Positions 1-5,961 of a DNA stretch of 6,818 bases are shown here, piece by piece. Where the stretch lies: positions 1 through 6,818 of the forward strand of contig DDSG01000087.1 in assembly GCA_002343325.1 (NCBI GenBank). Reading direction: 5' to 3'. The notes under the pieces are model-generated. The model saw nothing but the letters and a program-made list of their open reading frames with translations, did no database searches and was not told the origin of the DNA. The translations under genes were made by a program, and so were the position numbers. Source of the DNA: Phycisphaerales bacterium UBA2396 (GTDB lineage Bacteria > Planctomycetota > Phycisphaerae > Phycisphaerales > UBA1924). Within the stretch, counting starts at the first letter, position 1; each line of letters opens with the position of its first letter.

Positions 1-1
1 C

Positions 2-31
2 GGCGGCGGCGGTGGTGGCGGCGGGGAGTAA
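2..31 (+). CDS. 3' end of an upstream gene, Gly-rich C-terminus (partial)
   Basis: Reading from base 2 gives eight glycine codons, one glutamate codon and a TAA stop at 29-31. An intrinsic terminator follows 23 bases later, which is what the end of a transcription unit looks like. Only nine codons are visible, so the protein cannot be identified. The frame choice rests on the stop preceding the terminator; the other two forward frames read straight through the terminator hairpin, which is less plausible. The trinucleotide-repeat-like composition (cgg/ggt/ggc) fits a low-complexity tail. It could also be non-coding GC-rich sequence. Confidence 0.4.
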   Translation, partial: GGGGGGGGE

Positions 32-54
32 ACGGCTGGAAAGCCAGTCATCCG

Positions 55-88
55 CGCGGGCCGGCGTCGATGCCGGCCCGTGTTTTTT
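55..88 (+). terminator. Rho-independent terminator
   Basis: GGGCCGGC (58-65) pairs perfectly with GCCGGCCC (72-79) around a six-base loop. The stem is extended by a C-G pair (57/80), a G-T wobble (56/81) and a C-G pair (55/82). A run of six T (83-88) follows immediately. This is a textbook intrinsic terminator on the + strand. It most likely ends transcription of the gene whose tail lies at 2-31, so the gene starting at 182 should have its own promoter between about 89 and 170. Confidence 0.88.
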
Positions 89-137
89 GGGGGGACTCTC
101 GACGGGCCCAAGCGACTCGCGCATCTTGACTGGGCAA

Positions 138-151
138 GCCGGTGAGCCGGC
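138..151 (+). other. Small inverted repeat in the leader of the following gene
   Basis: GCCGG (138-142) and CCGGC (147-151) are complementary around a TGAG loop. The short hairpin sits 20 bases upstream of the ribosome binding site of the gene at 182. There is no T-run, so it is not a terminator. It might be a 5'-leader structure or a protein-binding palindrome, but five-base GC stems arise often by chance in DNA of this composition. Confidence 0.22.
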
Positions 152-170
152 GGGGCTGTGTCATGCAATC

Positions 171-175
171 AGGAG
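171..175 (+). promoter_or_regulatory. Ribosome binding site that sets the start at 182
   Basis: AGGAG at 171-175 lies six bases before the ATG at 182. This favours 182 over the in-frame GTG at 158, which has no comparable site and would put eight polar residues in front of the signal peptide. Confidence 0.7.
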
Positions 176-181
176 ACGGAC

Positions 182-1456
182 ATGCGAACCATCGCTCGAA
201 CGATCATGCTGGCGGCGTCGGTGTGTGCGACGAGTGCGATCTGCGCACCCGCGGCCGCTCAGGTCATGATCTCGCGAGCAGTGGGCGGGCCGATGGGCGG
301 GGCGGAGGTGATCAGCGCGAAGGCGGCGGATCGCTTTGCGGGCATTCTGGGTCTTGATGCGGCCCAGGTTGACGCGTTCAAGACGTTGCACAGGTCGTAT
401 CTGTCGCAGATTGACGAGTCGCGATCGGCACTTCGGGAGGTTTCCAAGAAGGCGCGGGACGCGGCCGAGGACGGGGACTTTGACGCGCTGATTCGGGCGA
501 TGGAGAAGGCGTCCGCCGAGCAGCTGACCCGTCAGGCCGAACTGACGAACACGCTGCTGCAGGACCTGCGGGGAATGCTGACCCCGGAACAGGAGATGAA
601 GTGGAGCAGGCTGGAGCGAGCCCGTAGGCGGGAATCGCTGCCGATGATGGCGTGGGGCCCGATGTCGGTAAGCGGCGCGGGGGTCGATTTGTGTGTGCTG
701 GTCGAGGGCTTGAAGCTGCCGGGCGAGGAGTTCGCAAAGGTGGCACCGGTTGTGGAGGAGTACGAGGTCGAGATCGACGCGGTGATCCGCGAGGGGCAGG
801 CGGCGGCGGCGAAGGACACTGAGGAGGCCCGCAAGTCAGGGCCTGGCGATGGGGTGTCTCGCGTGCTGGATGAAGGGGCGATGCGTGAGATGGTGGGGAA
901 GTCGCACGCGAGATCGAAGCGGGCCGGGGAGGTCAACCGGCGGTTTGTGGAGCGGATGGGTGCCACGCTGGCGGAGCCTTGGCGCGGCGAGCTTCGCAAG
1001 GCATGGAACAAGGCGGCGTTTCGGACGGTCTATCGGGACCCGCACATTCTGACGCAGTTGAAGGCTGCGCAGGGGTTTGAGGATCTGGAGGCCGAGCAGA
1101 AGGTGGCACTTGCGGAGCTGCTTGCGGAGTACGAGCGGCGTTTGGAAGAACTCAACGCGCAATGGGCTGAGGCGCTGCTGAAGCAGGAGATGGAGGGGAA
1201 GGCGACGCCGTTTGAACTGGGGATGGACGAAGAAAGCGAGGTCGGGAAGGCGAGGCGAGCGCGGATGGAGTTGGACAAGGCGATGCGTGAGCGGATGCGG
1301 GCGAGGCTGAACGAGGCGCAGCAGGCGCGGCTGCCCAAGGTGCCCAGCGGCCCGCGGGTGGTGACGCCGGGTGGTGGCGAGATGGAACTCGACTTGGGGG
1401 GCGTGGGCCTGCCGGACGGCGCGGAGATCGAGGTCATCACAGTTCCGGGTCGGTAG
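182..1456 (+). CDS. Secreted helical protein with CpxP/Spy-like (LTXXQ) repeats
   Basis: A 424-residue exported protein of unproven function. Residues 1-26 form a Sec signal peptide: basic start (R2, R6), hydrophobic core and an APAAA cleavage region before Q27. Cys21 is not in a proper lipobox, so a soluble periplasmic location is preferred. The rest is highly charged and almost entirely predicted helix, rich in Glu, Arg, Ala and Leu. An LTPEQ motif at 133-137, followed by a basic helix, resembles the LTXXQ motif of CpxP/Spy periplasmic chaperones and metal-stress proteins. I read three diverged units, roughly 48-145, 168-275 and 291-385; each starts with a helix ending in a Tyr and acidic pattern and ends with an Arg/Leu-rich helix. 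A Pro/Gly-rich C-terminal stretch of about 38 residues follows. The start at 182 is chosen for its good ribosome binding site. The gene lies 236 bases before gspE. Inferred: envelope chaperone, or a scaffold or substrate of the adjacent secretion system. No enzyme motif is visible. Confidence 0.85.
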   Translation: MRTIARTIMLAASVCATSAICAPAAAQVMISRAVGGPMGGAEVISAKAADRFAGILGLDAAQVDAFKTLHRSYLSQIDESRSALREVSKKARDAAEDGDFDALIRAMEKASAEQLTRQAELTNTLLQDLRGMLTPEQEMKWSRLERARRRESLPMMAWGPMSVSGAGVDLCVLVEGLKLPGEEFAKVAPVVEEYEVEIDAVIREGQAAAAKDTEEARKSGPGDGVSRVLDEGAMREMVGKSHARSKRAGEVNRRFVERMGATLAEPWRGELRKAWNKAAFRTVYRDPHILTQLKAAQGFEDLEAEQKVALAELLAEYERRLEELNAQWAEALLKQEMEGKATPFELGMDEESEVGKARRARMELDKAMRERMRARLNEAQQARLPKVPSGPRVVTPGGGEMELDLGGVGLPDGAEIEVITVPGR

Positions 1457-1692
1457 GCGGGTGCAACCCTGGGCGGGGAGTGGCGGTAGAGGCGGGCGCG
1501 GGCGTGATGAAGGGGAATCTCGGGCGGCCCGTGCAATAGGACAAATGGACGATCGTTTGGCCGCATGAGCCGGAGGCGGAGGGTATCCTGTGCGCAGAGG
1601 GCGCCGGGGGGATCTTGGTCCGGCGGGCATCGGATGTCCCAGTCGGCACGAAGACTTCGGGACCATGGCAGGCAAAGGGAGGCGACGTCGGC
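1457..1692. other. Gap before gspE with no convincing gene
   Basis: This GC-rich spacer contains no credible ORF, RNA gene or T-tailed hairpin. TATCCT at 1584-1589 looks weakly like a -10 box, but the nearest -35-like TTGGCC (1557-1562) is 21 bases away, too far for a standard promoter. Because no terminator is visible, readthrough from the upstream gene into gspE is possible, and a separate gspE promoter is equally open. Confidence 0.5.
1677..1682 (+). promoter_or_regulatory. Ribosome binding site that sets the gspE start at 1693
   Basis: GGGAGG at 1677-1682 ends ten bases before the ATG at 1693. It supports that start over the in-frame TTG at 1615, which would add 26 residues unlike the family's N-terminus. 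Confidence 0.65.
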
Positions 1693-3258
1693 ATGGAGGC
1701 ACTCGCGCAGAATCCCGGGCAGGTTTCGATCCTGAGCGAGGCGCCGCGCGTGGAGGCGTCGGTGACGGCGTTGCTGACGCCCGAGCGGGCGCTGCGATTG
1801 CGCGCGTGCCCGGTGCGGATGGAGGACGGGGTGCTGGTGGTGGCGATGGCCGACCCCGGCGATGTGTCGGCGGCGGATGAGATCGCGGTGGTGACGGGCC
1901 GACCGGTGCAGGCGGTTGGGATCACGCCAGAGGCGATGGCCGAGCTGATGCGGACGTGCTACGGCACGACGGCGGCGGCGATGGCGGCGCGGCTCGGTGG
2001 CGGGGGTGAGGGGGACGAGTCGTCGCTGACGGCGAACCTCGAAGCGGTGGAGGCGGATGACCTGCATCGGATGGCCGAGCAGCCTTCGCTGATCAACCTG
2101 GTGAACCTGATCATTCTGGAGGCGATCCGGGCGAGGGCGAGCGATATTCACGTTGAGCCGTTCGAGAAGGAACTGAAGGTGAAGTACCGGATCGACGGGG
2201 TGCTGAAGGAGCAGAGCCCGCCACCGAAGCACTTGCAGCCTGCGATTACGAGCCGCGTGAAGATCATGGGGGGCATGAACATCGCGGAGCGGTACGTGCC
2301 GCAGGACGGGCACATCACGCTGCGGTACGAGGGACGAAAGATCGACATCCGCGTGTCGACGGTGCCGACGCTCTATGGCGAGAGCGTGGTGATGCGTATC
2401 TTGGACAAGGAAAGCGTCCGGCTGGAGCTTGGGACGCTCGGGATCCGGGAGCCGGACCAGCGGGAGATCCGTCGGATCATCAACGTGCCGCACGGGATGT
2501 TCCTGGTGACGGGGCCGACGGGTTCGGGCAAGACGACGACGCTGTATACGTGCTTGTCGATGGTGTCGGATCCGACGAAGAAGATCATCACGATCGAGGA
2601 CCCGGTGGAGTATGAGCTTCCCGGCGTGAACCAGATCCCGGTGAATCCCAAGCGTGGGCTGAGCTTTGCGACGGGGCTGCGGTCGATCCTGCGTCAGGAC
2701 CCGGACATCGTGATGGTGGGCGAGATCCGCGACGCGGAAACGGCGGAGATCGCGGTGCGGGCGGCGCTGACGGGGCACATGATTTTCTCGACGCTTCACA
2801 CGAACAACGCGGCGGCGGCGCCGGGGCGCATGCTGGACATGGGGATCGAGCCGTTCCTGCTGGCGAGCGTGCTTGAGGGGATTCTGGGGCAGCGGCTCGG
2901 TCGGCGGGTGTGCCAGAATTGTCGCGCGGAGGTGGCGATCCCCGAGGAGGCGCGGCAGCGGTTGACGCCCGCGGAGCTTGGGATGTTCGAGCGGGGGATG
3001 GCGTTCCGGGGCGCGGGGTGCGACAAGTGCGACAAGACGGGGTACAGCCGACGGATCGCGTTCGTGGAACTGTTCGCGGCCAACCCGGCGATGCGAGCGG
3101 CGATCGGGAAGAGGCTCAGTGCGCAGGAGTTGCTCAAGACCGCCCCGGCGGGTTTCGTGACGATGAGGCGTGACGGGCTGATGAAGGCGGCGGCGGGTCA
3201 GACGACGCTGGCGGAAGTGTTCCGGGCGACGCAGGACACGGAGGGCGGAGAGCTGTGA
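1693..3258 (+). CDS. gspE: Type II secretion ATPase GspE
   Basis: A 521-residue cytoplasmic hexameric ATPase of the GspE/PilB family that powers pseudopilus assembly at the inner membrane. Residues about 12-92 match the GspE N-terminal (MshEN-like) domain, with a VAMADPGD-type motif at 50-57. A Gly/acid-rich linker (about 101-120) follows. The second N-terminal subdomain begins near 131 (SDIHVEP at 150-156). The catalytic core carries Walker A GPTGSGKT at 274-281, the Asp box ITIEDPVEY at 299-307, Walker B with catalytic Glu344 within 338-347, and the His box with His362 and His369. Two CxxC pairs, Cys407/410 and Cys443/446, form the zinc-binding knuckle typical of GspE and absent from PilT retraction ATPases. 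All key residues are intact. Length is normal for a GspE with one MshEN-type domain. The last four bases (GTGA) overlap the gspF start, indicating coupled translation. PilB is the main alternative; the G-H-I-J neighbours favour GspE. Confidence 0.95.
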   Translation: MEALAQNPGQVSILSEAPRVEASVTALLTPERALRLRACPVRMEDGVLVVAMADPGDVSAADEIAVVTGRPVQAVGITPEAMAELMRTCYGTTAAAMAARLGGGGEGDESSLTANLEAVEADDLHRMAEQPSLINLVNLIILEAIRARASDIHVEPFEKELKVKYRIDGVLKEQSPPPKHLQPAITSRVKIMGGMNIAERYVPQDGHITLRYEGRKIDIRVSTVPTLYGESVVMRILDKESVRLELGTLGIREPDQREIRRIINVPHGMFLVTGPTGSGKTTTLYTCLSMVSDPTKKIITIEDPVEYELPGVNQIPVNPKRGLSFATGLRSILRQDPDIVMVGEIRDAETAEIAVRAALTGHMIFSTLHTNNAAAAPGRMLDMGIEPFLLASVLEGILGQRLGRRVCQNCRAEVAIPEEARQRLTPAELGMFERGMAFRGAGCDKCDKTGYSRRIAFVELFAANPAMRAAIGKRLSAQELLKTAPAGFVTMRRDGLMKAAAGQTTLAEVFRATQDTEGGEL

Positions 3259-4472
3259 CGACCTTCCGGTACAAGCCCTCGGCGGGCGGTCCAGCGGGGA
3301 CGATCGAGGCGCCGGATCGGGCGTCGGCGGTCCGGCTGCTGATGGCGCGGGGTGTGTCGCCGATTTCCGTGGAGGCGGAGGGTGGCGTCCTTGCGTCGCC
3401 GGATCCGGCGGCGAAGGCCACGGGCGGCGTGGCGAGGCGGATGTCGCGGGCGGACCTGGCGATGTTCATCCGCGAGCTGGCGACGGCGGTGTCGGCGGGT
3501 TTGCCGATCGTGCTGGCGCTGCGGACGATCGCCAAGCAGGGAAGGAAGCCCGCGCAGAAGGCGATGCTGCAGCGGATCATCGAGCGGATCGAGCAGGGCA
3601 AGAGCCTCGCGGACGCGTGCGCGGCGGAGGGGAACGCCTTCGGGGACCTGACGATCAACCTGATCCGCGCGGGCGAGGCGTCGGGGAAGCTCGAGACGGT
3701 GCTGATGCAGGCGGCGGACCTGTTGGATCGGGACGTGAAGATCCGGCGGAGCGTGCTGTCGGCGACTCTCTATCCGATGATCCTGGCGGGGCTGATCTCG
3801 ATCGCGGTGGTGATCATCGTGACGGTGATTGTGCCGAATGTGCTGTCGAAGATGAACGCGGACCCGTCGACGCTGCCCTGGCCGACGCGGGTGGTGCGGG
3901 GGTTTGCGGGGTTTGTGGGGACATATTGGGTGGTGCTGGTGCTTGGCGGGATTGGCGCGGTGGTGGGTGCGGGTCGGCTGTATGCACAGCCGGCGTTCAG
4001 GCTTTGGTTTGATCGGACGCTGCTGAAGGTGCCTTTGCTTGGTCGGGTGCTGGCGGATGTCGCGGTGTCGCGGTTCACGCGGACGCTCGGGACGCTGGTG
4101 GCGGCCGGGATTCCCGCGGTGGCGGCGCTGCGTGTGACGCGGGGGACGCTGGGCAACAAGGCGATGGAGTCGGTGATCGAAGAGGTGTGCGAGAAGGTGA
4201 CGGGGGGCGCGACGCTGGCGGAGCCGATGGAGCGTTCGGGGTACTTCCCGCCGATGCTGGTGCAGATCATCAATCTGGGTGAGAGGTCGGGGCGGCTCGA
4301 CGCGTTGCTGAATCAGGCGGCGACGGCGTTCGAGGAGCGGACGGAGATGTCGATCAAGTTGTTCCTGACGGCGTTGCCGCCGTTGCTGGTGGTTGTTCTG
4401 GCGGGGGTTGTGGGTTTTGTGATCATGTCGATTCTGTTGGCCTTGCTGCAGATGCAGGAGAGCATTCGATGA
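3255..4472 (+). CDS. gspF: Type II secretion inner-membrane platform protein GspF
   Basis: A 405-residue polytopic membrane protein, the platform that couples GspE ATP hydrolysis to pseudopilin extraction. An N-terminal segment (2-40) shows the FxYxA-like opening of this family. Two T2SSF repeats follow, about 68-192 and 271-395. They align with each other internally: FIRELATAVSAGLP (71-84) with FTRTLGTLVAAGIP (274-287), and IRAGEASGKLETVL (137-150) with INLGERSGRLDALL (339-352). Membrane segments are evident at about 169-196, 214-241 and 367-397. Length matches the family norm near 400. The start is a GTG at 3255 overlapping the gspE stop by four bases; GGAG at 3247-3250 and GAGGG at 3241-3245 are candidate ribosome binding sites within gspE. 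The ATG of gspG overlaps its stop. PilC of type IV pili is the closest alternative, and context decides for GspF. Confidence 0.94.
   Translation: MTTFRYKPSAGGPAGTIEAPDRASAVRLLMARGVSPISVEAEGGVLASPDPAAKATGGVARRMSRADLAMFIRELATAVSAGLPIVLALRTIAKQGRKPAQKAMLQRIIERIEQGKSLADACAAEGNAFGDLTINLIRAGEASGKLETVLMQAADLLDRDVKIRRSVLSATLYPMILAGLISIAVVIIVTVIVPNVLSKMNADPSTLPWPTRVVRGFAGFVGTYWVVLVLGGIGAVVGAGRLYAQPAFRLWFDRTLLKVPLLGRVLADVAVSRFTRTLGTLVAAGIPAVAALRVTRGTLGNKAMESVIEEVCEKVTGGATLAEPMERSGYFPPMLVQIINLGERSGRLDALLNQAATAFEERTEMSIKLFLTALPPLLVVVLAGVVGFVIMSILLALLQMQESIR
4456..4460 (+). promoter_or_regulatory. Strong ribosome binding site of gspG inside gspF
   Basis: AGGAG at 4456-4460, eight bases before the gspG ATG, is among the best Shine-Dalgarno matches in the operon. 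It may let the major pseudopilin, needed in excess over GspE and GspF, be translated independently of coupling to gspF. Confidence 0.6.
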
Positions 4473-4897
4473 AGCGTTCGAAGCGAGTGTCGAGAGCGTT
4501 CACGATCGTGGAAGTGATCGTGATCATTGTGATCATCGGGGTGATCGCGGCGGCGGTGGCGCCGCGTCTGCTGTCGCGGATCGGTCAGAGCAAGCAGAGC
4601 ATGGCGAAGGTGAACGCCTCGTCGCTGGCCAATGCGCTGCGGACCTACATGGCCGACTGCGGGACGCCCGAGAGCGGGGCGACGCTGGACATTCTGCTGG
4701 CGAGGCCGAGCAACGTGGCGGAGGATGCGTGGAAGGGCCCGTATGTCGAGAGCGCGGAGGCGCTGCTTGATCCCTGGGGCACGCCGTACGAGCTGGTGAT
4801 CCCGGGGCGGAAGAACGCGAGCTTTGACATCGTGAGCTATGGGGCGGACAAGGTCCCCGGCGGGACGGACGAGAACACGGACGTGGTGATGCCCTGA
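4469..4897 (+). CDS. gspG: Major pseudopilin GspG
   Basis: A 142-residue prepilin-like protein and the main subunit of the type II secretion pseudopilus. The class III leader is 10 residues (MKRSKRVSRA). The mature protein begins at Phe11 with FTIVE, Glu15 at the +5 position, then a hydrophobic helix to about residue 31 and the customary Pro at +22 (Pro32). The C-terminal half has the GspG signature: WKGPYV (88-93), DPWGTPY (101-107) and the SYGADKVPGGTDENTDV region (123-139), which matches the acidic calcium-binding loop of GspG. Length is typical. The odd feature is Ala10 at the -1 position where prepilin peptidase normally sees Gly; the codon is GCG at 4496-4498. The ATG overlaps the gspF stop (ATGA). 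Identification as GspG rather than another pilin rests on the C-terminal signature and the gene order. Confidence 0.94.
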   Translation: MKRSKRVSRAFTIVEVIVIIVIIGVIAAAVAPRLLSRIGQSKQSMAKVNASSLANALRTYMADCGTPESGATLDILLARPSNVAEDAWKGPYVESAEALLDPWGTPYELVIPGRKNASFDIVSYGADKVPGGTDENTDVVMP

Positions 4898-4927
4898 GTG
4901 TGGGCAAGAGTCGAGCGTGATGGGCGC

Positions 4928-5515
4928 ATGAGGCAGAGCCGACGCAATCCGGGTGGGTTCACGATGATCGAGTTGATCGTCGTGGTGGTGATTTTGTCGG
5001 CGGTGGCGTTCGCGATCGTGCCGCGGGTGGTGGGGAGCGAGGAGCGGGCGGCCGAGGCGGAGGTTCGGAAGGTCGAGAACTTTCTGACGAGCGTGGCGAC
5101 GCGGAGCGTGCTGAGCGGTCAGGCGATGGCGATCGTGCTGGAGGATGGTCGGCTGTCGGCGCAGACGCTTCGTGCGATGGGCGACGCGGCCGACTTCACG
5201 CAGGAACGCCGGTGGATCGAGGATGGTCTGATCATTCCGGTGAGGCTTGATCGCGTGGAGGTGTCGGACGTGATCGCGGGGTCGGCGCCGGTGAAGCCGG
5301 GGGAGTTTCGGATCGACATGCCGTCGGGAGCGGCGAGGCCTTCGGTCTCGTTGCTGCTCGAGAGCGAGCGGACGCGGCGGGCGTGGCGGGTGGATCTGGC
5401 GTCGGACGCGGCGAAGGCGTACAGCATGCCGATGGGCGAGGGGGAGAAGCTGACGCCGATCGGGCGCGGGTCGGTGGATCTGGATGATGCGGGATTGACG
5501 GAGACACCCTGGTAG
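4928..5515 (+). CDS. gspH: Minor pseudopilin, GspH-like
   Basis: A 195-residue prepilin-like protein in the GspH position. The leader MRQSRRNPGG ends in Gly at -1. The mature N-terminus is FTMIE with Glu15 at +5 and a hydrophobic helix to about residue 31 containing Pro32 at +22. The rest is a soluble domain without motifs I recognise, with mixed beta-like segments (for example 67-72, 138-144 and 151-157), as expected for a pseudopilin globular head. Start choice: the ATG at 4928 gives a normal 10-residue leader. An in-frame GTG at 4898, directly after the gspG stop, would give a 20-residue leader and has no better ribosome binding site. The function, a minor subunit near the pseudopilus tip, is inferred from position and N-terminus. 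Assignment to H rather than another minor pseudopilin is by gene order. Confidence 0.8.
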   Translation: MRQSRRNPGGFTMIELIVVVVILSAVAFAIVPRVVGSEERAAEAEVRKVENFLTSVATRSVLSGQAMAIVLEDGRLSAQTLRAMGDAADFTQERRWIEDGLIIPVRLDRVEVSDVIAGSAPVKPGEFRIDMPSGAARPSVSLLLESERTRRAWRVDLASDAAKAYSMPMGEGEKLTPIGRGSVDLDDAGLTETPW

Positions 5516-5517
5516 CG

Positions 5518-5961
5518 ATGAAGCGAGCAGAATCCAGAACGGGTATCGCGCTGGTGGACATCGTGGTGGGCACGGTGTTGCTTGCGATCACCATCGCGGT
5601 GCTGCTGGGGCTTTTGTCGCGTGCGACGGCGAACCAGACGCTCGGCGAGCAGATGCAGACGGCGGCGATGCTGATCGACGAGCAGCTAAACCTGGTTCTG
5701 GCGCGTGGGCCGGACAACTACGCGGCGAGGTTTCCGGCGGAGGGCGTGTTCGAGCCGCCGTTCGACGGGTTTCAGTATCGGCTGACGTTCGCGGGAGGTT
5801 CGAGCGGCGATCCGTACCGGGTGACGGCGACGGTGCTGTGGTCCGCGGCGGGTCGGCCGATGTCGGCGTCGGTGGAGACGCTGATCGCGCCCCGGCTTGG
5901 CGAGAACACGGACCCGGATCGTGCGCCGCAGCAGGCGGTGGAACGGACGGTGGGCGAATGA
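5518..5961 (+). CDS. gspI: Minor pseudopilin, GspI-like
   Basis: A 147-residue prepilin-like protein in the GspI position, expected to nucleate the pseudopilus tip with GspJ and GspK. The leader is nine residues (MKRAESRTG) with Gly at -1. The mature N-terminus is IALVD followed by a hydrophobic helix to about residue 33. Two canonical positions differ: +1 is Ile10 instead of Phe, and +5 is Asp14 instead of Glu. The segment TAAMLIDEQLNLVLAR (48-63) resembles the helix that follows the membrane segment in GspI proteins. A short beta-rich part (about 85-122) and a charged tail complete it. The ATG lies two bases after the gspH stop; GGAG at 5500-5503 is 14 bases upstream, rather far, so coupling to gspH is likely. 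Its end overlaps gspJ by four bases. Gene order is the main ground for the I assignment. Confidence 0.8.
   Translation: MKRAESRTGIALVDIVVGTVLLAITIAVLLGLLSRATANQTLGEQMQTAAMLIDEQLNLVLARGPDNYAARFPAEGVFEPPFDGFQYRLTFAGGSSGDPYRVTATVLWSAAGRPMSASVETLIAPRLGENTDPDRAPQQAVERTVGE

Noticed and set aside
126..131. TTGACT as a -35 box for the gene at 182
   Set aside because: It matches sigma-70 well, but nothing like a -10 box lies 16-18 bases downstream, where the sequence is GC only.
158..181. GTG at 158 as the start of the secreted protein
   Set aside because: It would put eight polar residues before the signal peptide, while the ATG at 182 has AGGAG at ideal spacing.
230..250. Cys21 of the secreted protein as a lipoprotein lipobox
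   Set aside because: The preceding residues are S-A-I, without the Leu at -3 and small residue at -1 of a lipobox, and a good type I cleavage site lies just after it.
1521..1531. Hairpin CGGG-CGG-CCCG as a terminator after the secreted-protein gene
   Set aside because: The stem is only four pairs and has no T-run after it.
1545..1568. Seven-codon ORF (MDDRLAA) preceded by AGGA in the gap before gspE
   Set aside because: Too short to support as a leader peptide; there is no attenuator-like structure and no run of regulatory codons after it.
1615..1692. TTG at 1615 as the gspE start
   Set aside because: The extra 26 residues do not resemble a GspE N-terminus, and GGGAGG precedes the ATG at 1693.
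836..1702. Minus-strand open frame of 288 codons across the end of the secreted-protein gene and the gap
   Set aside because: Arg/Pro/His-rich composition, no ribosome binding site or motif, and it is antisense to a gene with a clear signal peptide.
1030..2799. A 589-codon open frame on the minus strand across the 182-1456 gene and gspE
   Set aside because: Its translation is an Arg/His/Pro-rich string with no domain, and it runs antisense to a gspE with every catalytic motif intact. It is a by-product of G-ending codons on the other strand.
4509..4550. Repeated GTGATC-like units in gspG as a DNA repeat or binding-site array
   Set aside because: They encode the alternating Val/Ile of the pilin hydrophobic helix using the genome's preferred codons, which fully explains the repetition.
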